DNA of 64,000 bases from Burkholderia contaminans. GTDB lineage: Bacteria > Pseudomonadota > Gammaproteobacteria > Burkholderiales > Burkholderiaceae. Shown in pieces: positions 26,850 to 34,395 of the stretch. Position 1 is the stretch's first letter. Each line of letters starts with the position of its first letter. The DNA lies in the NCBI RefSeq assembly GCF_029633825.1, contig NZ_CP090641.1:1240001-1304000 (forward strand), in the 5' to 3' direction. The notes under the pieces were generated by a model, which was not told where the DNA came from, did not search any database, and saw nothing but the letters and a program-made list of their open reading frames with translations. Made by a program: the position numbers and the translations under genes.

Positions 26850-27392
26850 ATGCGGATGAGAGTCGCTACGCCGCCCCGCTCCGGCTTTCCCGGCCTGTCG
26901 CTGCGCCAGATCGAACGCGCCGACCTCGGCGCGTGGTACGCGTACCTGACGAACCCCGACGTCTACCGCCATACGAGCTGGAACCTGCGCTCGCCCGACG
27001 ATCTGCTTCCGCTGTTCGACGCCATCGATTCGACGGACCCCGATTCGATCCGGCGTCTCGCCGTGATCGACGACGCATCGGGCGCCCTCGCCGGGACGAT
27101 CGGCCTGCATACCGTATCGACCGTGAACCGCTCGGCCGAGATCGCATACGATCTCGCGCCGTCGCACTGGGGGCGCGGGATCGCGAGCGCGCTGTGCGAG
27201 GCCGTCACCGCGTGGGCATTCGCCGATGGCGGCTTCATGCGCATGCAGGCCGTCGTGCTGACCGGCAACGCAGGCTCCGCGCGTGTGCTGCAGAAGTGCG
27301 GCTACCGGTACGAAGGGCTGTTGCGCGCATACAAGATGGTGCGCGGCACGCCGGGCGATTTCGCGATGTACGCGCGCCTCGCGACCGACTGA
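26850..27392 (+). CDS. GNAT acetyltransferase (RimJ/RimL type)
   Basis: A 180-residue N-acetyltransferase. The acetyl-CoA pyrophosphate loop is HWGRGIASALCEAV (about 108-121), followed by NAGSARVLQKCGYRYEG, the usual C-terminal block of RimJ/RimL-like enzymes. It lies 6 bp after the LysE exporter; the pair may detoxify and export an amino-acid-like compound, which is inference only. Confidence 0.85.
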   Translation: MRMRVATPPRSGFPGLSLRQIERADLGAWYAYLTNPDVYRHTSWNLRSPDDLLPLFDAIDSTDPDSIRRLAVIDDASGALAGTIGLHTVSTVNRSAEIAYDLAPSHWGRGIASALCEAVTAWAFADGGFMRMQAVVLTGNAGSARVLQKCGYRYEGLLRAYKMVRGTPGDFAMYARLATD

Positions 27393-27517
27393 CCGCGCCC
27401 TGCGGCTTCAGACCCGCGGCTTGACGTACAGCCGCTCACCGCTTCGCGTGCGCTCGCCATTGGACGGCCTGCGCCGAATTGGCGACAATCGCCGTTCCCT
27501 TCCCCCGACGATCCCCC

Positions 27518-28252
27518 ATGAAAATCGCCGCGCTGTCCGACATCCACGGCAACCTCGCCGCGCTCGACGCGGTGCTCGACGACGTCCGCCGCCGCGGCGC
27601 CGACGTGATCGTCAATCTCGGCGACATCCTGTCGGGCGCGCTCCATCCGCCCGAAACGGCCGACCGCCTGATCGCGCTCGACCTGCCGACCATCAAGGGC
27701 AATCACGAACGGCAGTTGCTCACCGGCGATCGCGAATCGATGCGGCTGTCGGATCGCTGGGCGCACGACACGCTGCGCGCCGATCATCTGGCATGGATCG
27801 CCGCGCTGCCCGAACGCATGACGCTCGGCGACGACGTGCTGATGGTGCATGGCACGCCCGACAGCGACCTCGTCTATTTCCTCGAAACGGTCACGCCCGA
27901 CGGCTGCCGCGCGGCCACGCCCCATGAAATCGCGCGGCGCGCGGGCGACGAACCTGCATCGCTGATCCTGTGCGGCCACACGCACATCCCGCGCACCGCC
28001 AAGCTCGACGACGGCCGGCTGATCGTCAACCCGGGCAGTGTCGGGCTACAGGCATACACCGACGACCTGCCGCATCCGCACCGCATCGAGACGGGCTCGC
28101 CGCATGCGCGCTACGCGATGGTGTCGCGTACGGCCGCCGGCTGGAACGTCGAATTCCACGCGGTCGAATACGACTGGCGCACGGCGGCCGCCACCGCGGC
28201 ATCGCGCGGACGCGACGACTGGACCGTCGCGCTGCGCACCGGCCGGTGCTGA
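27518..28252 (+). CDS. calcineurin-like metallophosphoesterase (YfcE/MJ0936 type)
   Basis: A 244-residue phosphoesterase. All metal-binding motifs are seen: SDIHGN (6-11), NLGDILSG, KGNHE, MVHGTPD and LCGHTHIP, then INPGSVGLQ near 170. Such proteins hydrolyse phosphodiesters or phosphomonoesters with bound Mn or Fe; the substrate is unknown. The start is the ATG directly before KIAALSDIHGN; 13 more upstream codons are not convincing. The hydrolase gene follows 53 bp downstream. Confidence 0.88.
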   Translation: MKIAALSDIHGNLAALDAVLDDVRRRGADVIVNLGDILSGALHPPETADRLIALDLPTIKGNHERQLLTGDRESMRLSDRWAHDTLRADHLAWIAALPERMTLGDDVLMVHGTPDSDLVYFLETVTPDGCRAATPHEIARRAGDEPASLILCGHTHIPRTAKLDDGRLIVNPGSVGLQAYTDDLPHPHRIETGSPHARYAMVSRTAAGWNVEFHAVEYDWRTAAATAASRGRDDWTVALRTGRC

Positions 28253-28305
28253 CACGCGCGCCGCGCCATCCCGATTCACTTCATTCACCGGAAAACCACA
28301 CCGTC

Positions 28306-28917
28306 ATGCCTGTTCCGTCGCAACTGCTCTTCCTGCCCGGTGCATCGGGCAGCACCGCCTTCTGGCAACCGCTCGCCGGTCTTCTCGAGCATCCGGCCGA
28401 GCGCCGGATCGTCGGCTATCCGGGCTTTGGCGACACCCCGCGCGATCCGGCCGTCGACGATTTCGACAGCCTCGTGCGTCATGTTCTGGAAACGATCGAC
28501 CGGCCGACCGCCGTCGTCGCGCAATCGATGGGCGGCGTGATCGCGATGCGCGCGGCGCTCGACAAACCCGAACTGATCACGCACCTCGTGCTGACGGTCA
28601 CGTCCGGCGGACTCGACATGGCCGGGCTCGGTGCGCAGAACTGGCGCACCGGTTTCGCGGAAGCCAACCCGCAGCTTCCCGACTGGTTCCTGACGTTCCG
28701 TGCCGACCTGTCGCAGGAGATCAGCCGCATCGCACAGCCGACGCTGCTGCTGTGGGGCGACGACGATCCGATCAGCCCCGTCGCGGCTGGCCGGCGCCTG
28801 CTCGAACGGTTGCCCGACGCGCAGTTGCACGTCGTGCCGGGCGGCCGGCACGATCTCGCGGCCGTGCATGCGGCGACGCTCGCGCCGCTCGTTGATGCGC
28901 ATCTGCAGCGCGGGTGA
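28306..28917 (+). CDS. alpha/beta-hydrolase fold protein
   Basis: A 203-residue serine hydrolase, short for the family because it lacks a large cap domain. Nucleophile elbow QSMGG (Ser near 75), the acid in LLLWGDDDPISP and histidine in VVPGGRHDLA complete a catalytic triad. The substrate is not evident. The open frame reaches further upstream but overlaps the phosphoesterase gene; the ATG at 28306 is preferred. Convergent with the sensor kinase. Confidence 0.85.
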   Translation: MPVPSQLLFLPGASGSTAFWQPLAGLLEHPAERRIVGYPGFGDTPRDPAVDDFDSLVRHVLETIDRPTAVVAQSMGGVIAMRAALDKPELITHLVLTVTSGGLDMAGLGAQNWRTGFAEANPQLPDWFLTFRADLSQEISRIAQPTLLLWGDDDPISPVAAGRRLLERLPDAQLHVVPGGRHDLAAVHAATLAPLVDAHLQRG

Positions 28918-28927
28918 CGTCGAGCGC

Positions 28928-28948
28928 TTCGGTTTCGGTTTCGGCTTC
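28928..28948. repeat. short TTCGGT tandem repeat
   Basis: TTCGGT-TTCGGT-TTCGGC-TTC, with a further TTCGGTTTC at 28958-28966. It lies between two convergent stop codons. A small simple-sequence tract, of interest only as a possible variable site. Confidence 0.6.
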
Positions 28949-28959
28949 AACGTCAGCTT

Positions 28960-28984
28960 CGGTTTCATCACGAGCCCGAAACCG
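28960..28984. terminator. hairpin between hydrolase and sensor kinase
   Basis: CGGTTTC/GAAACCG stem with an 11-nt loop between convergent genes. Probable terminator, weak. Confidence 0.35.
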
Positions 28985-29007
28985 CGCCGCCCACGCACCG
29001 CATCCGG

Positions 29008-30330
29008 TCACCCCGCATTCCTCAACGTCAGCCGCGCCTCGAGCCCGCCGCCGTCCGTCCGGTTGGTCAGCGTGAGCGTGCCGCCCATTGCAAGCGCGAG
29101 CTGCCGCGCGATCGCGAGGCCGAGCCCCGTGCCGCCCGTCTCGCGGTTGCGCGACGTCTCCACGCGCCGGAACGGCTCGAACACCGCGTCGAGCTGATCG
29201 TCCGGAATGCCGGGCCCGCGGTCGAGCACGGCGATCACCGCGCCGCCGTCCGGCGCGGCGTGCACGTCGATCTCGGCCGCGCCCGCGAACTTCAGCGCGT
29301 TGTCGACGAGGTTGCCGACGATGCGGCGCAGCGCCTTCGGCCGCGTGACGAGCGCGAGCGGCGCGCGGCTGTGCAGCGCGACGTCCTGCCCCGCATCCGT
29401 GTAGTCGCACACGATGCTGTCGAGCAGCGCGTCGAGATCGATACGGCGCGCGGCTTCCTCGTTGCCGTGCAGCGTCCGCGCGTACGCGACGCCCTCCTTC
29501 ACCAGATGCTCCATCTCGAGCAGGTCCTGGCGCAGCTTCGCGCCCTGCGCGTCGTCCTCCATCATGTCGGCGCGCAAGCGCATCCGCGTGATCGGCGTCT
29601 GCAGGTCGTGCGAGATCGACGCGAGGATCTGCATGCGCTCGGCCATGTACTGCGCGATGCGATCCTGCATCGCGTTGAACGCCCGGGCGGCGCGCGCGAC
29701 TTCCGACGGCCCGCCCTCGTTCAGCCGCTCGCCCTTCAGGTCGGGGCCGAGCGCATCGGCGGCCTGCGCGAGCTGCTTGAGCGGCCGCGTCGCGAGCCGC
29801 ACCGCGAGCCAGCAGCATGCGGCCAGCACCGCGAGCTGCAGCGCGAGCACGACCGGCAGCCAGCCCGACAGCGGCACCGTCGACATCGGATGGATGTCGA
29901 TCGTCAGCGGCGACCCGTCGGTCAGGCGCAGATGCACCTGCAGATGTTCGCGGTCGCCGGGAATCGCGTTCGCGGTCAGCGGGTAGTCGCCGCCGATGCC
30001 ATCGGAGATCGAGCGCTCGACGCGCGCCGACAGCCGCGCTTCCGGCGGCGTGCCGGTCTCGCCGGGCCCGAGGATGAACGTATAGCTGCGCCGCGCGAGG
30101 CGCGGCAGCCACGCGGCCCGCTCGCCGGGCGGCAGGTGATCGAGCAGCGCGACCGAGCTCGCGACCTCGCGCTCGATGTAGCCCATCATCAGGTTGGTGG
30201 TCGCCTGGTCGCGCTCGGTCATGGTGAGCCAGAACGACAGCGTCTGCGCGAGCGCGAGGCCCACGCACAGGATCAGCGCGAGCCGCGCGAACAGCGAGCG
30301 CGGCCAGTGCCACGGCATGCGCGCGCTCAT
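29008..30330 (-). CDS. membrane sensor histidine kinase
   Basis: A 440-residue two-component sensor. TM1 at about 13-37, a periplasmic domain of roughly 120 residues, TM2 at 157-180, HAMP, then HisKA with the phospho-accepting H241 in SISHDLQTPITRMRLR, and HATPase with NLVDNALKFAG, DRGPGIPDDQLDAVFEPF and GGTGLGLAIARQ. The ATG overlaps the response-regulator stop (4 bp). The signal is unknown; the thioredoxin-type gene on the other side may be a target. Confidence 0.92.
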   Translation of the reverse strand: MSARMPWHWPRSLFARLALILCVGLALAQTLSFWLTMTERDQATTNLMMGYIEREVASSVALLDHLPPGERAAWLPRLARRSYTFILGPGETGTPPEARLSARVERSISDGIGGDYPLTANAIPGDREHLQVHLRLTDGSPLTIDIHPMSTVPLSGWLPVVLALQLAVLAACCWLAVRLATRPLKQLAQAADALGPDLKGERLNEGGPSEVARAARAFNAMQDRIAQYMAERMQILASISHDLQTPITRMRLRADMMEDDAQGAKLRQDLLEMEHLVKEGVAYARTLHGNEEAARRIDLDALLDSIVCDYTDAGQDVALHSRAPLALVTRPKALRRIVGNLVDNALKFAGAAEIDVHAAPDGGAVIAVLDRGPGIPDDQLDAVFEPFRRVETSRNRETGGTGLGLAIARQLALAMGGTLTLTNRTDGGGLEARLTLRNAG

Positions 30331-31067
30331 TGCGTACCGTCGACTGCAGTCACGGCCGACGAGAACACGTAGCCCTCGTTGCGCAGCGTCTTGATGTAGC
30401 GCGGTTCGCGCGCGCCGTCGCGCAGACGCTGGCGCAGCCGGCTCACGAGCAGGTCGATCGACCGGTCGAACGGATCGGATTGCCGACCCTGCGTGAGATT
30501 GAGCAACTGGTCGCGCGTCAGCACGCGCTGCGGGTTGTCGAGGAATACGCGCAGCAGCCGGTATTCGGCGCCGCTCAACGCGACCAGCGTGCCTTCCGCA
30601 TCGAGCAGGTGGCGCCCGGTCGTGTCGAGCCGCCATTCGCCGAACGCGAGCATCTCCGCGGTTTCCGTCACCTGCATGCCGGGCGGCAGCATGCGCGCGC
30701 GGCGCAGCACCGAGCGGATCCGCGCGAGCAGTTCGCGCACCGCGAACGGCTTGGCCAGGTAATCGTCCGCGCCCATCTCGAGGCCGATGATGCGGTCGGT
30801 TTCCTCGCCGCGTGCGGTCAGCATCAGCACGGGCACCGTGCGGAACTTGCCGGCGCGCAGGTCGCGGCACAGCGTGAGGCCGTCCTCGCCCGGCATCATC
30901 AGGTCGAGCACGATCAGGTCGGGCGCGCCGTCGTCCAGCACGTTGCGCATCTCGCGGCCATTCGCGGCCAGCGAGACGCGCATGCCGTTCTTCTCCAGGT
31001 AATCCGCGATCAGTTCGCGGATCGCGCGGTCGTCGTCGACGATCAGCACGTGGTCGATCTTGTCCAT
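30327..31067 (-). CDS. OmpR-family response regulator
   Basis: A 246-residue partner of the adjacent kinase. Receiver domain with acidic pocket VDDD (10-13), phospho-acceptor D55 in LIVLDLMMPG, LTARG and the conserved lysine in LAKPF (about 107); C-terminal winged helix, ending in IKTLRNEGYVFSS typical of OmpR/PhoB regulators. First gene of the pair, overlapping the kinase by 4 bp. Divergent from the thioredoxin-like gene across about 220 bp. Confidence 0.93.
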   Translation of the reverse strand: MDKIDHVLIVDDDRAIRELIADYLEKNGMRVSLAANGREMRNVLDDGAPDLIVLDLMMPGEDGLTLCRDLRAGKFRTVPVLMLTARGEETDRIIGLEMGADDYLAKPFAVRELLARIRSVLRRARMLPPGMQVTETAEMLAFGEWRLDTTGRHLLDAEGTLVALSGAEYRLLRVFLDNPQRVLTRDQLLNLTQGRQSDPFDRSIDLLVSRLRQRLRDGAREPRYIKTLRNEGYVFSSAVTAVDGTQ

Positions 31068-31288
31068 GAGTCGGTGTCGAGGTATTCGGGCAGGTGATGT
31101 CCGCTTTTATACCGCACGGCGGGCAGGCGTTTGTATCCCAATGTATCGCGCCGCCGCGACGACACACAACATTGCACACGCGTGGCTCGCCGGACACATC
31201 GCAGATACGTCGGCGCCGCCTAATGGGGCCTGTCGAAACCCGTCCGGCCGCCGCCACCGAGCGCCGGCCTCCCGCTCAGGAGAACGCC

Positions 31289-31870
31289 ATGCTGCCCCGA
31301 TTCAAGATCGCCGCCCTCGTCATCGCCCTTGCCGCCACAGCCGGGCTCGCCGCCTTCGCGGGCACCCGCGACGACGCGGGCATGCCGGCTTCGCAGGCCG
31401 GCACGGCCGCGCCCGATTTCACGGGCATCGACCGCTGGCACAACAGCCCGCCGCTGACGCTCGGCCAGTTGCGCGGCAAGGTCGTGCTCGTCGATTTCTG
31501 GACGTACTCGTGCATCAACTGCATTCATACGATTCCGTACGTGAAGGAGTGGGACCGGAAGTATCGCGACCAGGGGCTCGTCGTGGTCGGCGTGCATACG
31601 CCGGAATATCCGTTCGAACGCGACGCGAAGAACGTCGCCGATGCGATCAAGCGCTTCGATATCCGCTATCCGGTCGCACAGGACAATCGCTACGACACGT
31701 GGCGCGCGTACGGCAACGAGTACTGGCCCGCGCTGTACCTGATCGACGCGAACGGGAAGGTCGTCTATACGCGCTATGGCGAAGGCGGGTACGACAAGAC
31801 CGAAGCCGCGATTCGCACCGCGCTCGCGCAGGCCGGTGAAGGCGCGAAGGGCGCGACGCGCACGCAGTGA
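31289..31870 (+). CDS. membrane-anchored TlpA-like thioredoxin
   Basis: A 193-residue periplasmic thiol-disulfide oxidoreductase. An N-terminal signal anchor (about 8-25, ALVIALAATAGLAAFAG) is followed by a thioredoxin fold with the redox site WTYSCINCIHTIPY (CINC), GLVVVGVHTPEYPFER and the cis-proline region YWPALYLID. This CINC form occurs in the DipZ-like branch. The ATG at 31289 follows AGGAG by 7 nt; the long upstream extension is rejected. Divergent from the two-component genes. Confidence 0.88.
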   Translation: MLPRFKIAALVIALAATAGLAAFAGTRDDAGMPASQAGTAAPDFTGIDRWHNSPPLTLGQLRGKVVLVDFWTYSCINCIHTIPYVKEWDRKYRDQGLVVVGVHTPEYPFERDAKNVADAIKRFDIRYPVAQDNRYDTWRAYGNEYWPALYLIDANGKVVYTRYGEGGYDKTEAAIRTALAQAGEGAKGATRTQ

Positions 31871-31925
31871 CGGGCCGGTGCGCGGGCGTGGCGCTTGCCC
31901 GCACATGCCTGCCCGTCGCGGGCGC

Positions 31926-32564
31926 TCACCCGCGCTTCGCGTCGGCCGCCGCGATCATCGCTTCCCCGATCGCGAGGTTGCCGTTCGCGACCAGCGCGTC
32001 GCCCGCGCCGCGGATATCGGCCACGTCCTTGTTCTGCCCGAGCTTGCGTTTGCCGACGAGCCGCGTGATCTCGATCTGCAGCCCGACGATCGCCTGCAGC
32101 ATCGCGTCGAGATAATCCGCCGGCGCGTCGCCCATCTTCCAAGGCACCGGCTGCGACGCCTCGTGCGTGCGCGTCAGCCGGGCGACCACGCCGCGCACGA
32201 ACTTCGCGTCGTCGCGCACCGTGATGCGGCCGTGCGCATGCACGACCACGTAGTTCCACGTCGGCACCTGCCGGTGCGCGACATGCTTGCTCGGATACCA
32301 GGTCGGCGAGATATACGCGTCGCCCGCGCGGAAGATCACGAGCACCTCGTCGCCGTTCGCAACGTCCTGCCAGACCGGATTCGCGCGCGAGACGTGCGCA
32401 TGCAGTTCGCCGAGGCCGCCGTCGCCGGGCAGCAGTTCGAACGGGATGTGGTTCGCGTCGAGCCCGTTGGTGCCGTGCGTGATCAGGCTGCCGAACGGAT
32501 GCTGCACGATCAGCTCGCGCAGCGCGTCGGGGTTGGGTTCGTTGAAATCGGCGGGGACGTACAT
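31926..32564 (-). CDS. paiB: PaiB-family FMN-binding protein
   Basis: A 212-residue FMN-binding negative regulator-type protein. It begins MYVPADFNEPNPDALRELIVQHPFGSLITHG, the conserved PaiB N-terminus, and has ISPTWYPSKHVAHRQVPTWNY, also a family signature. Known relatives bind flavin and affect sporulation or protease genes in Bacillus, but their biochemical role is poorly defined. The upstream 24-codon extension is discarded. Divergent from the MocR gene, with a shared palindrome. Confidence 0.88.
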   Translation of the reverse strand: MYVPADFNEPNPDALRELIVQHPFGSLITHGTNGLDANHIPFELLPGDGGLGELHAHVSRANPVWQDVANGDEVLVIFRAGDAYISPTWYPSKHVAHRQVPTWNYVVVHAHGRITVRDDAKFVRGVVARLTRTHEASQPVPWKMGDAPADYLDAMLQAIVGLQIEITRLVGKRKLGQNKDVADIRGAGDALVANGNLAIGEAMIAAADAKRG

Positions 32565-32632
32565 GTCGGCTCCACGGTCGCGCGGGGGTGGGAACGGATC
32601 GGGCGCTGGCCCGTCATGCAACGATTGTGGCG

Positions 32633-32664
32633 CCAAACTGGTTTATGCTGTAGAGCCGGTTTGG
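32633..32664. promoter_or_regulatory. inverted repeat between paiB and mocR
   Basis: CCAAACTGG (32633-32641) and CCGGTTTGG (32656-32664) form an 8-of-9 match inverted repeat with a 14-nt spacer. It ends 24 bp before the MocR start. Likely site for MocR control of itself and paiB. Confidence 0.5.
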
Positions 32665-32687
32665 AACAATTTCAGCAGACCAGAATC

Positions 32688-34202
32688 ATGGCAAGAACGG
32701 CCCGGAATGCCGATATCCCGTCGCTCGGCGCGCTCGATCGCGCGGCCGGCGACCTGAGCCGCCAGCTCGCGCAGGCGCTGCGCGAGGCTGTGCGGCGCGG
32801 CGACGTCCATCCGGGCGACGCGCTGCCGTCCACGCGGCTGCTTGCCACGTCGCTGCAGGTGGCGCGCGGCACCGTCGTCGATGCGTATGCGCAACTCATC
32901 GCCGAAGGCTTTCTCGAATCGCGCGGCGGCGCGGGCACGCGCGTCGCAAATGCGCTCGCGCTCGCCGGGCCGCCGCCCGTCGACGCTCCCGAACCGCCTG
33001 CGCGGCGCCACCCGCCGGCGCATACCGGCCTCCCCGAGCCGGCCGCCACCTTCGCGAGGATCGCCGGCGAATTCCGCCCGCTGCCGGCCATGCCGTTCGC
33101 GATCTCGGTGCCGATCGGCCTCACCGCGCCCGACGACATCTGGCGCCGGCTCGGCAACCGCCTGCGCGCACGCGGCGCCGGCGCACCGTCCGGCTATGCC
33201 GATCCGCAAGGCGCGTTGCCGCTGCGCGAAGCGATCGCCGACTACGTGCGCCGCTCGCGCTCGGTGCGCTGCCATGCCGACCAGGTCGTGATCACGAGCG
33301 GCACGCAGCAAGGGCTGCATCTCGCGAGCCAGGTGCTGCTCGGCGCGGGCGATCAGGCATGGGTCGAGAATCCGGCCTATCGCGGCATCACCGCACTGCT
33401 CGACAGCACCGGGCAGCGCGACGCGATGGTGCGGGTGCCGGTCGACGCCGACGGCCTCGACGTCGACGCCGGCATCCGTCTCGCGCCGCATGCGCGGGTC
33501 GCGTTCGTCACGCCGTCGCACCAGTACCCGCTCGGCATGCCGCTCAGCATGGCGCGGCGCAATGCGCTGCTCGCCTGGGCGCGTGGGCAGCGCGCGTGGG
33601 TGGTCGAGGACGATTACGACAGCGAGCTGCGCTACGAAGGCCATCCGTTCCCGTCGCTGCAGGGGCTCGACCCCGACCGCGTGATCTACCTCGGCACGTT
33701 CAGCAAGATCCTGTTTCCGTCGCTGCGGCTCGGCTACGTGATCGCGCCCGACGATCTCGTGCCCGCGTTCTGCGGCGCCCGCGTGCTGATGGATCGCCAT
33801 GCGCCGACTGCCGACCAGCACGTGCTGGCCGCGTTCATCGCGGACGGCCACCTCGACCGCCACATCCGCCGCGTGCGCGGCGTGTATGCGGAACAGCGCG
33901 CGCTGCTGATCGACACGCTCGGTGCGCGGCTGCCGCGCGAGCGCGCGTGGGTGCAGCCGGGCGACCAGGGGATGCATGTCGTGCTGTGGCTCGCGGAAGG
34001 AATCGACGATCTCGACGTAGTCGAGCGCGCCGCGCAAGCCGGCGTCGCGGTGCGTGCCGTGTCGCCGATGTTCGCGCCGGGCACGGCCCGCCCGGGGCTC
34101 GTGCTGGGCTTCGGCGGGTTCGGCCGCGCGCAGATGGAGGCGGCCGCGCAGCGGTTGGCGGATGTGGTCGCAATGGCCGCCGACGCCGCCGTGCCGCGCT
34201 GA
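32688..34202 (+). CDS. MocR/GabR-type PLP-dependent transcription regulator
   Basis: A 504-residue fusion of a GntR-type winged helix (about 20-85, ALPSTRLLATSLQVARGTVVDAYAQL) with a class I aminotransferase domain. PLP-binding segments include GTQQGLHLASQVLL, EDDYDSELRYEG and the lysine loop YLGTFSKILFPSLRLGYV. Such proteins sense amines or vitamin B6 with PLP and normally activate a divergent or nearby gene. Here the divergent partner is paiB, which pairs with MocR genes in other genomes too. The ligand is unknown. Confidence 0.9.
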   Translation: MARTARNADIPSLGALDRAAGDLSRQLAQALREAVRRGDVHPGDALPSTRLLATSLQVARGTVVDAYAQLIAEGFLESRGGAGTRVANALALAGPPPVDAPEPPARRHPPAHTGLPEPAATFARIAGEFRPLPAMPFAISVPIGLTAPDDIWRRLGNRLRARGAGAPSGYADPQGALPLREAIADYVRRSRSVRCHADQVVITSGTQQGLHLASQVLLGAGDQAWVENPAYRGITALLDSTGQRDAMVRVPVDADGLDVDAGIRLAPHARVAFVTPSHQYPLGMPLSMARRNALLAWARGQRAWVVEDDYDSELRYEGHPFPSLQGLDPDRVIYLGTFSKILFPSLRLGYVIAPDDLVPAFCGARVLMDRHAPTADQHVLAAFIADGHLDRHIRRVRGVYAEQRALLIDTLGARLPRERAWVQPGDQGMHVVLWLAEGIDDLDVVERAAQAGVAVRAVSPMFAPGTARPGLVLGFGGFGRAQMEAAAQRLADVVAMAADAAVPR

Positions 34203-34395
34203 CCGGACGGCGTCGAACGCTCGCGGGCCGGCCACGATTCGTCGGGAGAATCGCGCCGGGCTGCGCCGTAAAAGGTTGTCGGCGGGCAACAAACGTAATC
34301 GTCTGTAAATCCTGCAAGCAAACGGCCGTTTTGGCGGGCGTCGCATGGGTGCCGTTTGCTAGGATCGCGCCTCTTCCACCCGCGCTCCTGCCGCC

